DNA from: JBNPEO01 sp050490315
GTDB lineage: Bacteria > Actinomycetota > Actinomycetes > Actinomycetales > Micrococcaceae
Length of the DNA stretch: 64,000 nucleotides
Direction: 5' to 3'
NCBI RefSeq assembly: GCF_050490315.1
Contig: NZ_JBNPEO010000003.1
Coordinates: 372,001-436,000 of the forward strand
Each line of letters starts with the position of its first letter. The stretch's first letter is position 1. This document shows positions 9,080 to 17,303 of this stretch, piece by piece. The notes under the pieces are model-generated. The model worked only from the letters and a program-made list of their open reading frames with translations, made no database searches and was not told the origin of the DNA. Both the position numbers and the translations under genes were made by a program.

Positions 9080-12000
9080 ATGAGCACCGTCCAAGCCCCC
9101 ACAACACCTGCCCCGGCCCTGAGCGGTCTCCGGGCAGCCCTCGACGCGGACCCTTCCTTTGCCCGAGTCCGCTCAGAAGCCGCACGCGGCACAGCCCGCA
9201 GCGAGGACTACCGCATCGCCGCACCAGCGGGCCTACGCGCGGCATTGCTTGCTGAAATGGCTGACGGACTGGACGCGCTCGACGGCGGTGCGGCAGGCGC
9301 CGTCGTACTGGCGGTTACTGCAACCGGACGCGAGAGCGAAGATCTTGCTGCAGCGCTGAGCGCCTACTTGCCAACCGGGGCTGTGGCTCAATTCCCGAGT
9401 TGGGAAACCCTCCCGCATGAGCGATTGTCACCGCGTTCGGACACTGTGGGGCGGCGCTTGTCCGTTCTCCGCCGTTTAGCTCACCGTGAGGCTGGAGACC
9501 CTCTGCGTGTGGTTGTTACTCCGGTGCGTGCGGTGCTGCAGCCAATTGTGCAAGGGTTGGGCGACTTGGAACCTGTGCACTTGGCAGTGGGACAGGAAAT
9601 CGAGTTCTCTTACTTGGTCCGCAAGCTCGCCGATGCAGCCTACGCCCGTGTGGATATGGTGACGCACCGCGGCGAATTCGCTGTTCGCGGCGGAATCCTA
9701 GACGTGTTTCCACCCACTGAAGACCATCCGATTCGCGTGGAATTCTTTGGCGACGAAGTTGAGCAAATGCGATGGTTTGCTGTGGCGGACCAGCGTTCCT
9801 TGTCAGCCCCCGGCATCATCCACCCCACCGAACTTCACGCACCGCCATGCCGCGAGCTGCTCATCACACCCTCTGTGATGTCCCGTGCCGCTACCCTCAA
9901 AGCGAAAATGCCTGCCGCCGCAGACATGCTGGAGAAAATCGCGGGCGGTATTGCGGTTGAAGGTATGGAATCGCTGGCACCGGTGCTTGTGGATGCCATG
10001 GTGCCGTTTCTGGGACAGCTAGCGCCCGGTTCCATCACAGTGGTGGTTGAACCAGAAAAAGTCCGCACCCGCGCCCATGACCTGGCCACCACCAATGAAG
10101 AGTTTTTGCAGGCAGCATGGGCTACAGCGTCCGACGGCGGGGCCGCACCTTTGGACCTCGGCGCCCAAGAGAGCGCTGACCTACAGTCAGCCAGCTTCCG
10201 CACACTCACTGAGACTCGCTCCACTGCGCTCGCCGAAGAGATCTCATGGTGGTCCATTTCCTCCCTCGCCACCGACGAGGACTTGGTCTTAGACATCGAT
10301 GTGTTGAACATCAACGCTCGTGAACCACGGGGGTATCAAGGCGACGTTGCCGAGATGCTCGAGTTCATTGGCTCACGGGTTCATGACCAGTGGCGGATTG
10401 TTGTGGCCACCGACGGCCCCGGCCCTGCACAGCGCCTTGCCGAGCTCTTTCATGACGCAAACATCCCCTGCTCCCGGGTGGAGGCCCTGACGGAGCTACC
10501 GCAGCCGGGCATTATTGAAGTCACCACGGCGCCGGCGGGTAAAGGCTTTGTCCTCGACGGGCTCAAACTCGGGCTCTTGACGGAGGCTGACCTGCTGGGC
10601 CGTACCTCTGCTGGCGGCACCAAAGACATGCGCAAGATGCCCTCCAAACGGAGGAACGCAGTTGACCCTTTGCAATTGCACGCGGGCGACTATGTGGTGC
10701 ACGAACAGCACGGGATTGGGCGCTTTGTTGAGCTGATCCAGCGTAAAGTTGCCGGATCCAGCCCGGCCGATGCAGGCCTGCGTGAATACTTGGTCCTTGA
10801 ATATGCCTCTTCCAAACGTGGAGCACCGGGGGACAGGCTCTTTGTCCCTACCGACCAGCTAGACCAGGTGAGTCGATATGTGGGCGGCGACGCTCCGGCC
10901 CTGAGCAAAATGGGTGGCGCGGACTGGGCCAGCACCAAGTCCAAAGCACGCAAGGCAGTTAAAGAGATTGCCGGGGAACTGATTCGCTTGTACTCGGCCC
11001 GGATGGCGTCCCGCGGCCACGCCTTTGCTCCAGACACGCCCTGGCAGCGTGAACTTGAAGAGGCATTCCCGTATGTGGAGACCCCGGACCAGTTGACCAC
11101 CATTAACGAGGTCAAAGCGGATATGGAACGCGAAATTCCGATGGACCGCTTGGTCTCAGGTGACGTGGGATATGGCAAAACCGAGATTGCAGTGCGTGCA
11201 GCGTTCAAAGCCGTTCAGGACGGTAAACAAGTTGCCGTATTGGTCCCTACTACGCTCTTGGCGCAGCAACATTACGAGACGTTCACCGAGCGATTCTCCG
11301 GGTTCCCGGTACGAGTCAAAGCACTCTCGCGGTTCCAAACCGGCAAGGAGGCCAAAGAAACCGTAGAAGGGGTCAAAACCGGTTCCGTCGACGTAGTGAT
11401 CGGTACACACCGGCTTCTCTCCAAGGAGATGCAGTTCAAGGATTTAGGACTCGTCATTGTGGACGAGGAACAGCGCTTTGGTGTGGAGCACAAGGAGGCG
11501 CTCAAGAAGATGCGCACCAACGTGGACGTTCTTGCCATGAGTGCCACGCCGATTCCACGAACTTTGGAAATGTCCCTGACGGGTATTCGCGAGACCTCAA
11601 CTTTGGCTACTCCGCCGGAGGAACGGCACCCTGTGCTGACCTATGTTGGCCCGTATACCGACAAGCAAACTTCGGCTGCTATTCGTCGTGAACTCATGCG
11701 TGAAGGCCAAGTGTTTTTTGTTCACAACCGGGTTTCTTCCATTGACCGAATGGCTGCACAAATCCGTGAGCTGGTTCCTGAAGCCCGGGTAGAAGTTGCG
11801 CACGGTCAGATGTCAGAGAGCCGTTTGGAACAAATCATCGTGGATTTCTGGGAGAAGCGATTCGATGTCCTGGTGTGCACCACCATCATCGAAACAGGCT
11901 TGGATATCTCTAACGCCAACACGCTGATTGTGGACCGCGCTGACAACTACGGACTGTCCCAATTGCACCAATTGCGTGGCCGAGTGGGTCGCGGCCGTGA

Positions 12001-12721
12001 ACGTGCATACGCCTACTTCCTATACCCCGCCGAGAAGCCCTTGGGCGAGGTAGCCCTTGAACGTCTCAAAGCCGTGGCATCCCACAATGAGCTGGGGGCG
12101 GGTATGCAGTTGGCCATGAAGGACCTTGAGATTCGTGGTGCAGGAAACCTTCTGGGTGGCGAGCAGTCCGGACACATCCAGGGTGTTGGATTTGATCTCT
12201 ACATCCGCCTAGTGGGAGAGGCTGTTGCTGACTTCCGTGGTGAAAAAGAAGAGAAGACTGCCGAAATGAAGATCGAGCTGCCGGTGAACGCCCACTTGCC
12301 GCACGAATATGTTCCCGGCGAGCGTTTGCGCCTAGAGGCGTACCGGAAGCTCGCTGCAGCCGCCAGCGTTGAGGCCATCGAAGAGGTAAAGGCCGAACTG
12401 GTGGACCGTTATGGTGAGCCTCCCTTGCCGGTTCAAAACCTACTGGCCGTGGCTCGGTTCCGTGTTGATGCACGCGCAGCTGGCCTCAGTGATGTTGCTT
12501 TGCAGGGCAACTTCATCAAGTTCGCGCCAGCACACCTTCCTGAGTCCAAAGCGATGCGTCTGGCACGTATGTTCCCCGGATCCCAGGTCAAATCGGCACT
12601 CGACGCCGTACTCATCCCCAAACCGAAGACAGCACGCATTGGTGGCCGGGACTTACAAGACGCCGAAATTCTGCAATGGGCAGATGGCGTGATTAAAAAT
12701 ATCTTCACCGACGGCGCCTAG
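9080..12721 (+). CDS. mfd: Transcription-repair coupling factor Mfd
   Basis: This superfamily 2 translocase removes RNA polymerase stalled at DNA lesions and recruits UvrA. The frame is open far upstream, but ATG 9080 with CCAGGAG just before it gives 1213 residues, the usual actinobacterial length. The N-terminus carries the UvrB-like domain ('FPSWETLPHERLSPRSDTVGRR'-type region). Next come the RNA polymerase interaction domain ('GDYVVHEQHGIGRF'), Walker A 'GDVGYGKTEIAVRAAF' near residue 695, the DEEQ box near 795, the motif III region 'SATPIPRTLEMSLTGIRE', and motifs V-VI ('TTIIETGLDISNANTLIV', 'QLRGRVGRGRERAYAYF'). The D7 domain closes the protein. A strong terminator follows. Confidence 0.96.
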   Translation: MSTVQAPTTPAPALSGLRAALDADPSFARVRSEAARGTARSEDYRIAAPAGLRAALLAEMADGLDALDGGAAGAVVLAVTATGRESEDLAAALSAYLPTGAVAQFPSWETLPHERLSPRSDTVGRRLSVLRRLAHREAGDPLRVVVTPVRAVLQPIVQGLGDLEPVHLAVGQEIEFSYLVRKLADAAYARVDMVTHRGEFAVRGGILDVFPPTEDHPIRVEFFGDEVEQMRWFAVADQRSLSAPGIIHPTELHAPPCRELLITPSVMSRAATLKAKMPAAADMLEKIAGGIAVEGMESLAPVLVDAMVPFLGQLAPGSITVVVEPEKVRTRAHDLATTNEEFLQAAWATASDGGAAPLDLGAQESADLQSASFRTLTETRSTALAEEISWWSISSLATDEDLVLDIDVLNINAREPRGYQGDVAEMLEFIGSRVHDQWRIVVATDGPGPAQRLAELFHDANIPCSRVEALTELPQPGIIEVTTAPAGKGFVLDGLKLGLLTEADLLGRTSAGGTKDMRKMPSKRRNAVDPLQLHAGDYVVHEQHGIGRFVELIQRKVAGSSPADAGLREYLVLEYASSKRGAPGDRLFVPTDQLDQVSRYVGGDAPALSKMGGADWASTKSKARKAVKEIAGELIRLYSARMASRGHAFAPDTPWQRELEEAFPYVETPDQLTTINEVKADMEREIPMDRLVSGDVGYGKTEIAVRAAFKAVQDGKQVAVLVPTTLLAQQHYETFTERFSGFPVRVKALSRFQTGKEAKETVEGVKTGSVDVVIGTHRLLSKEMQFKDLGLVIVDEEQRFGVEHKEALKKMRTNVDVLAMSATPIPRTLEMSLTGIRETSTLATPPEERHPVLTYVGPYTDKQTSAAIRRELMREGQVFFVHNRVSSIDRMAAQIRELVPEARVEVAHGQMSESRLEQIIVDFWEKRFDVLVCTTIIETGLDISNANTLIVDRADNYGLSQLHQLRGRVGRGRERAYAYFLYPAEKPLGEVALERLKAVASHNELGAGMQLAMKDLEIRGAGNLLGGEQSGHIQGVGFDLYIRLVGEAVADFRGEKEEKTAEMKIELPVNAHLPHEYVPGERLRLEAYRKLAAAASVEAIEEVKAELVDRYGEPPLPVQNLLAVARFRVDARAAGLSDVALQGNFIKFAPAHLPESKAMRLARMFPGSQVKSALDAVLIPKPKTARIGGRDLQDAEILQWADGVIKNIFTDGA

Positions 12722-12744
12722 GCGAATATCTAGGGCAGCTCAGC

Positions 12745-12797
12745 AAAAAGGTGTGGCTTTATTTCTGAACAATCAGAACTAAAGCCACACCTTTTTT
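12745..12797. terminator. Bidirectional intrinsic terminator between mfd and a small convergent gene
   Basis: An AAAAAGGTGTGGCTTTA arm (12745-12761) pairs with the TAAAGCCACACC arm that ends in a T6 run at 12792-12797. The loop itself contains a second stem, TTCTGA/TCAGAA. A-tract on one side and T-tract on the other allow termination on both strands, which suits the convergent genes. Confidence 0.85.
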
Positions 12798-12805
12798 AGC
12801 TAGGT

Positions 12806-13027
12806 TTATTCTTCGCCCGCGGAGTCAGAACGGCCCAGAATGTGCTGGGGGATGATGAATGCCAAGGCAAAGAGAACCAGCGTCACAGCCATGGGCCATG
12901 CGTTGTCCAAGGTGAGGAAGTTTAGGGAGTACACCGCGCCAGCAAATAGTGCGAAGCAGATGACAAAAAGCACGATGGACTGTGCGAGATTGTTTTCGTT
13001 CTCGATCGGACGGCTCTTGGCATTCAT
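12806..13027 (-). CDS. Small two-helix membrane protein, unknown function
   Basis: 73 residues with two predicted membrane helices, about 17-36 ('SIVLFVICFALFAGAVYSL') and 44-63 ('AWPMAVTLVLFALAFIIPQ'), a charged N-terminus and an acidic C-terminus. A strong AGGAGG site precedes the ATG, which supports a real gene. I do not recognise the family. It lies between mfd's terminator and deoC, with its own upstream gap of 89 bp. Confidence 0.7.
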   Translation of the reverse strand: MNAKSRPIENENNLAQSIVLFVICFALFAGAVYSLNFLTLDNAWPMAVTLVLFALAFIIPQHILGRSDSAGEE

Positions 13028-13087
13028 AAACTACTTCTCCTCCTGCGCCCGCTTGGGCCGCTAACAACAAAATATTACGCCGCATCC

Positions 13088-13109
13088 CGCTAACGCTTAG
13101 ACGTTAGCG
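13088..13109 (-). terminator. Candidate terminator hairpin downstream of deoC
   Basis: CGCTAACG (13088-13095) and CGTTAGCG (13102-13109) form a perfect 8-bp stem with a 6-nt loop, 7 bp after the deoC stop on the minus strand. The downstream side on that strand is only moderately T-rich (TAATATTTTGTTG). Confidence 0.5.
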
Positions 13110-13116
13110 AGTGGTT

Positions 13117-13818
13117 CTAGTAGGCGGATGTGCCTTGTTCACCGTTAACAATTGCGATACCAGAGCTGGCTCCGATGCGGCTTGCACCTGCAGCAATCAT
13201 AGCCCGGGCATCCTCCAGTGAGCGCACTCCGCCGGAGGCTTTGACACCAATGCCTGGCCCAACCGTGGCGCGCATCAGGGCTACGTCTGCAACTGTTGCA
13301 CCGCCTCCGTTGAAACCCGTTGAGGTTTTGACGAAGTCAGCGCCGGAAGCAGCAGCGGCTTCGCAAGCGAGGACCTTCTGCTCGTCAGTGAGCAAAGCCG
13401 TTTCAATGATGACCTTCAGAATTGCGCCCTCGTTGTGAACGGCTGTGGCCACCGCCGTGATGTCCTGGATCAGCGCATCTTTGTCATTCGCACGGGCTGC
13501 GGCGATGTTGATGACCATGTCGATCTCATCGGCCCCGTCCAGGGCGGCTCCACGTGCTTCAAAAACTTTGACCTCAGTAGGCGTGGCCCCGAGCGGGAAA
13601 CCAATCACCGAGCAGGTCAGTACGCCACTACCGCGCAAAGCGTTGGTGACGGTTTTGACCCAGATTGGGTTTACGCAAACGGATTTGAAGTGATACTCGG
13701 CTGCTTCGGCACAGACCTTCAACACATCAGCTTTGCCAGCTTCCGGCTTCAGCAAGGTGTGATCGATCATTGCGGCAATGCCACCGGGAGTTTCAGTGGT
13801 GCTGATTTCAGCGCTCAT
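13117..13818 (-). CDS. deoC: Deoxyribose-phosphate aldolase DeoC
   Basis: This TIM-barrel class I aldolase splits 2-deoxy-D-ribose 5-phosphate into glyceraldehyde 3-phosphate and acetaldehyde in deoxynucleoside breakdown. The Schiff-base lysine is in 'DFVKTSTGF', and the phosphate-binding part in 'VKASGGVRSLEDARAMIAAG' and 'RIGASSG'. ATG 13818 has GGAAGGA upstream and gives 233 residues. An in-frame start at 13881 would add a Pro/Arg leader. It works in the same pathway as the purine nucleoside phosphorylase at 22.8 kb, but the two are not in one operon. Confidence 0.94.
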   Translation of the reverse strand: MSAEISTTETPGGIAAMIDHTLLKPEAGKADVLKVCAEAAEYHFKSVCVNPIWVKTVTNALRGSGVLTCSVIGFPLGATPTEVKVFEARGAALDGADEIDMVINIAAARANDKDALIQDITAVATAVHNEGAILKVIIETALLTDEQKVLACEAAAASGADFVKTSTGFNGGGATVADVALMRATVGPGIGVKASGGVRSLEDARAMIAAGASRIGASSGIAIVNGEQGTSAY

Positions 13819-13997
13819 GGCGGTCCTTCCAGGAGTGCGGCTTTGTGGGCCGGCGGGGCCGCCCGGGCGGCAGCGTCTCAAATGACTATCTTGCCATAAG
13901 GGGACGCGCCGAGACCCGGGTCAGCAATGCCCAAGGCTTCGACACCGACTTCAATTTCACCACTGACATAGATTTAGGCACCAAAAAACCATACCGT

Positions 13998-14020
13998 CGA
14001 CTCGCGAGTCGCTCGCGAGC
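13998..14020. repeat. Two abutting palindromes
   Basis: A perfect 14-bp palindrome CGACTCGCGAGTCG (13998-14011) is followed at once by the 10-bp palindrome GCTCGCGAGC (14011-14020). They lie in the gap between deoC and the FAD oxidoreductase gene. They could be an operator or the stem of a weak terminator for the oxidoreductase. Confidence 0.4.
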
Positions 14021-14028
14021 CTTGGACT

Positions 14029-14070
14029 AGGCGGCGAGGGGTCAGGCGGCGGGGAGTCAGGCGGCGAGGC
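14029..14070. repeat. 15-bp direct repeat (2.8 copies) covering a gene's stop codon
   Basis: AGGCGGCGAGGGGTC, AGGCGGCGGGGAGTC and a partial AGGCGGCGAGGC follow head to tail. On the minus strand each copy reads a variant of '(L/P)AA-stop', so the 3' end of the oxidoreductase gene, with its stop codon, has been copied two more times. Confidence 0.7.
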
Positions 14071-14911
14071 CCAGCAGAGCGCCGGTGCAGGCGCTCGCAG
14101 ACACGCTGGCCGAAACCATCAAGCCCAAGCGCACACCGTCTACGGCTGCGGCATCGCCGATCGCCCAGATGCCGGGGACAGAAGTGCTTCCATCCGCTCC
14201 GACGACGATGCCACCAGAAGGTGCAGTGGCTACGCCGGCGGTGGCAGCCAATTCGTCCTGCGGCAAACGGTCCTCAGCAATGACCACCAGATCGGCGTGC
14301 ATGCTGCTGCCGTCCTCGAACTGCACGCCTGTGACGGGCAAGGGGCTCCCCGCCAACGAGCTGAGAATCTGTGCGGGCAATGCAGTAGTTCGGATAGGGC
14401 GGACTCCGCGTGAGCGCAGGACTGCTTCGGCTTGACCGGCTGCAGCACCGGAACCGAGCAGAATTCCCAAGGGGCGTCGGCCCAAGACGCGGCTGGCTTC
14501 GAGCAGCTCTTCACTCAACCGTGCAGCGTCGTCGATCGTTCCATAGTGCAGGCACTTGCTCTCGCCAACCACAGGGAGACGTACCGGGCGGGAGCCAGTG
14601 GCGATCACTAGATGGTCATAGCCGATTTCCGCGCCAGCTCTGGTGACCACCGTTCGTTCCGCGGCGTTGATGCTGGTGACGTCTTGACCGATGCGCACCG
14701 AAACATTGGGCAGAGCAGCAAGGTCCAGCACTTCTGGCGGGCAGCTATCCGATGCCTCGAGGATGGTGATACTCCCGAGGAATCCTCCGCGAGAGAGTTG
14801 GCTGACCAGCTGTTGGGCTGCCGTACCAGCTCCGGCAACAACCACACGTGTATTACGGGAGGGCTGCTCGTTGATTTGTGAAGAGATTTCCAGAGAGTAA
14901 TCGGCGGTCAT
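14057..14911 (-). CDS. Short NirB-like FAD/NAD(P)-dependent oxidoreductase
   Basis: 284 residues from ATG 14911, which has AAAGGA upstream. A Rossmann start ('RVVVAGAGTAAQQLVSQL'), 'DHLVIATGSRPVRLP', a second nucleotide-binding segment ('LGILLGSGAAAGQAEAVL') and the FAD-side 'GIWAIGDAAAVDG' match pyridine nucleotide-disulfide oxidoreductases. It aligns with the first third of NirB here, but it lacks the 'PYDRVALSK' stretch and about 60 residues around it, and the dinucleotide motifs are weak. It may be a degenerate electron-transfer protein. It follows nnaR after 143 bp and is probably part of the nitrite locus. Confidence 0.65.
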   Translation of the reverse strand: MTADYSLEISSQINEQPSRNTRVVVAGAGTAAQQLVSQLSRGGFLGSITILEASDSCPPEVLDLAALPNVSVRIGQDVTSINAAERTVVTRAGAEIGYDHLVIATGSRPVRLPVVGESKCLHYGTIDDAARLSEELLEASRVLGRRPLGILLGSGAAAGQAEAVLRSRGVRPIRTTALPAQILSSLAGSPLPVTGVQFEDGSSMHADLVVIAEDRLPQDELAATAGVATAPSGGIVVGADGSTSVPGIWAIGDAAAVDGVRLGLMVSASVSASACTGALLGLAA

Positions 14912-15054
14912 GGTGCCGGTCCTTTCAGCTGCGAGTGTTCGGTAGAACCAGCCTAGGGACTTCACTTTTCCGTCTTGTTTCAGCTCCATTGCCAGCTTTG
15001 CGGCAATCGTTTTGCAGTTTTTACCGGGCCGAAACAATGCGGCCTAAACACCCC

Positions 15055-16248
15055 CTAGACGCGTAGGCGGTAGCCGCGCTTAAGCACTGTTTCGATCATT
15101 CGAGGATCCGGGAGGGCGCGGCGCAGCCGGCTGACCGTCATATCCAAGGCGTGTACGGAATCTTCTTGGCTCAGTAATTGACCTAAAGCATCTCGGCTCA
15201 AGACCTTGCCGCCAGCATTGAGCAGCGCGCGTAGGAGCAAGAGGGGAGCGGGGGCTAAGTCAATTGGTGTTCCGTTGACCCGCAACGACTTTCCGCGTAG
15301 CTCTACCGAGCCCGCCGCTGTTGTGAGTAGCTTTACGTGGTTCTGACTCAAATGTTCGCTGACCAAACGGATCAACGCACCCATCCTGAACCGTTCCGGC
15401 ACAATCGGTTCCACACCGACGTCGAGCAGTGGAACTGCTGTTACGGGCCCCACAGCCGCTGCCACTACGTTCGTTTTGAGCGCATGAACTAGCTGGTTGT
15501 AGAGGCCCAGTTCGTGAGCGGTGCTCCACATCGCATCAATAGCTGGCGCGCTAGTGAACGTGATCAGGTCAAGGTTCCCTGCCACCGCGGCCTCAATCAG
15601 GCGAGGCAATTGGTCTTCACCTTCGGGCTTAGCCCAGCGGTACGGCGTTACCGTAAGCACTGTTGCACCGGCCATACGAAGCCGCTGAAGCTGACGTGCA
15701 TCCGTGTAGCCGTGCAATTGCATGGCGATGCACTTCCCCCGGACACCTTCACGAAGCAGCATGTCAACAAGTGTTGAAGTAGTTTCGTCGCTGCTAATTC
15801 CGACGTCGGCAAGACCTGCAGCGCGGACGGCGCCCCGGGCTTTGGGGCCGCGAACAAACATCCTCGATGCACCGAGAACTTCAAGGAGCCGTTCCCCGTC
15901 CCCTGCAGCGTCGGCGGCTTCGCACCAGCGGCGCATTCCGTAGGCAGTGGTGGCAATACAAATGTCCGGTGCTGCCGCGATGATGGCGCGGGTATCAGCA
16001 ATGAGTTCCGTGTCCTGGTTTACCGGCTCAATTTTCAAGGCCGGAGCATGCATCACTTCAGCGCCGCGCCGTTCGAGTGCTTCGATCAAATCCGTGGCCC
16101 GGCGGTGGGAGGTGACACCAATCCGGAAGCCCTCCAAGGGATTCGAGACCTCTGGTCCAAGCTCATCTTTAGCACTGGCAGGTGTGTTTGGTGCTGCATG
16201 GCTTGGGTGGGAATTCAAAGGCATACGTTCCACTGTAGATGTGCTCAT
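15055..16248 (-). CDS. nnaR: NnaR-type regulator: HemD-like domain plus winged helix
   Basis: 397 residues. The first ~290 resemble uroporphyrinogen-III synthase ('FRIGVTSHRRATDLIEALERRG', 'VRGPKARGAVRAAGL', 'ITFTSAPAIDAMW', 'AAVGPVTAVPL'). The last ~95 form an OmpR/PhoB-type winged helix ('IDLAPAPLLLLRALLNAGG', 'VHALDMTVSRLRRAL', 'VLKRGYRLRV'). This fusion is known in actinobacteria as NnaR (Streptomyces) and Rv0260c (Mycobacterium), where it regulates nitrate/nitrite assimilation together with GlnR. Its place 3 bp downstream of the siroheme methyltransferase gene and next to nirB supports that role. HemD activity is possible but not shown. Confidence 0.85.
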   Translation of the reverse strand: MSTSTVERMPLNSHPSHAAPNTPASAKDELGPEVSNPLEGFRIGVTSHRRATDLIEALERRGAEVMHAPALKIEPVNQDTELIADTRAIIAAAPDICIATTAYGMRRWCEAADAAGDGERLLEVLGASRMFVRGPKARGAVRAAGLADVGISSDETTSTLVDMLLREGVRGKCIAMQLHGYTDARQLQRLRMAGATVLTVTPYRWAKPEGEDQLPRLIEAAVAGNLDLITFTSAPAIDAMWSTAHELGLYNQLVHALKTNVVAAAVGPVTAVPLLDVGVEPIVPERFRMGALIRLVSEHLSQNHVKLLTTAAGSVELRGKSLRVNGTPIDLAPAPLLLLRALLNAGGKVLSRDALGQLLSQEDSVHALDMTVSRLRRALPDPRMIETVLKRGYRLRV

Positions 16249-16251
16249 GAG

Positions 16252-17301
16252 TTAGGCCCCCAAAAGTGACGCGGCAAGTTCTTGCAATGTTTCGGCGTCG
16301 CCCGTGGCGGCGCCAAGGGTCCGGCCACGATTTTGTTCGGCAACCCGGACTACTTCACCAATCACCAATACTGCAGGGTTACTGCACTTTGATGAGGCAT
16401 CCACCAGAGTTCCCAAGTTTGCAGTTGTGGTTCTTTGACCCGGGCCGAAACCACGCTCAATGACTGCTGCTGGAGTGGTTTCCGAAAGCCCTGCGCGGCG
16501 CAAACCTGCCACCAGAGAAGGGAGCGTCCCAATGCCCATCAAAACCACAATGGTGCCACCCAAACCGGCCAGGTGCTGGTGCTCTTCTTCGTTCAGTGGG
16601 GCATGCCCAGACACCACTGTAAACAGGTGACTGACGCCCCGGTGGGTCACAGGAATTCCTGCCGCAGCCGGAACAGCAATGGCACTGGTGACTCCGGAAA
16701 TGACGTGTACAGGCACACCGGCAGCAACACACGCCGCAACTTCTTCACCGCCGCGACCAAACACAAAAGGGTCACCGCCTTTGAGCCGTAGAACGTTGGC
16801 CCCAGAAAGCGCTGCGGACACCATTTGCTCTTCAATACCGGCCTGACTGACCTTGTGATGCCCAGGAGTTTTGCCCACGTCGATCAGCTCCGCCGTGCTC
16901 AGCTCGGCCAGCAAGTGGTGAGGGGCCAAACGGTCGTAGAACACCACGTCGGCATCCCGCAGAGCGTTCAGCGCACCGAGGGTGAGAAGGTCCTCAGTTC
17001 CCGGCCCGCCGCCCACTAGGGTGACGTGACCTGCGGGCCCAGCAGGCGGCTCGATCGCCACCGGGATACCGGCTGCGCGGCACCGGTTGAGCAATGGTTC
17101 CCAACCCGGCTGACCGTCGTCGACTGCTGCCACAAGGAAAGGATGTTCGGGCAACGGGCCGTCAGTGCTCTCACCCTGTGGGGTGCTGAGTCGAAATACG
17201 ACCGCGCCGGCTGCCTGGTAGCGACGCATGGCTTGACGGGCTACTTGCTCGGCTCCGATGAGGAGCACTTCGCGGCCCGTGAGATCGATTGAAAGCTCCA
17301 T
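16252..17301 (-). CDS. cobA: Uroporphyrinogen-III C-methyltransferase (siroheme synthesis) with degenerate CysG-like N-terminus
   Basis: 349 residues. From about residue 90 the S-adenosylmethionine-dependent methyltransferase signatures are complete: 'GHVTLVGGGPGTEDLLTLGAL', 'RLKGGDPFVFGRGGEE', 'VISGVTSAIAVPAAAGIPVTHRG'. It makes precorrin-2, the siroheme precursor needed by NirB. The first ~90 residues ('LTGREVLLIGAEQVARQAMRRY') look like the Rossmann part of the CysG/Met8 dehydrogenase, much shortened and with no GxGxxG, so they are probably not active. The start lies 2 bp after the nirB stop, so the two are in one operon. Confidence 0.9.
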   Translation of the reverse strand: MELSIDLTGREVLLIGAEQVARQAMRRYQAAGAVVFRLSTPQGESTDGPLPEHPFLVAAVDDGQPGWEPLLNRCRAAGIPVAIEPPAGPAGHVTLVGGGPGTEDLLTLGALNALRDADVVFYDRLAPHHLLAELSTAELIDVGKTPGHHKVSQAGIEEQMVSAALSGANVLRLKGGDPFVFGRGGEEVAACVAAGVPVHVISGVTSAIAVPAAAGIPVTHRGVSHLFTVVSGHAPLNEEEHQHLAGLGGTIVVLMGIGTLPSLVAGLRRAGLSETTPAAVIERGFGPGQRTTTANLGTLVDASSKCSNPAVLVIGEVVRVAEQNRGRTLGAATGDAETLQELAASLLGA

Positions 17302-17303
17302 GA

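Noticed and set aside
13845..14030. Plus-strand 61-codon frame between deoC and the FAD oxidoreductase gene
   Set aside because: It has no ribosome site, is low in hydrophobic pattern, and spans the paired palindromes.
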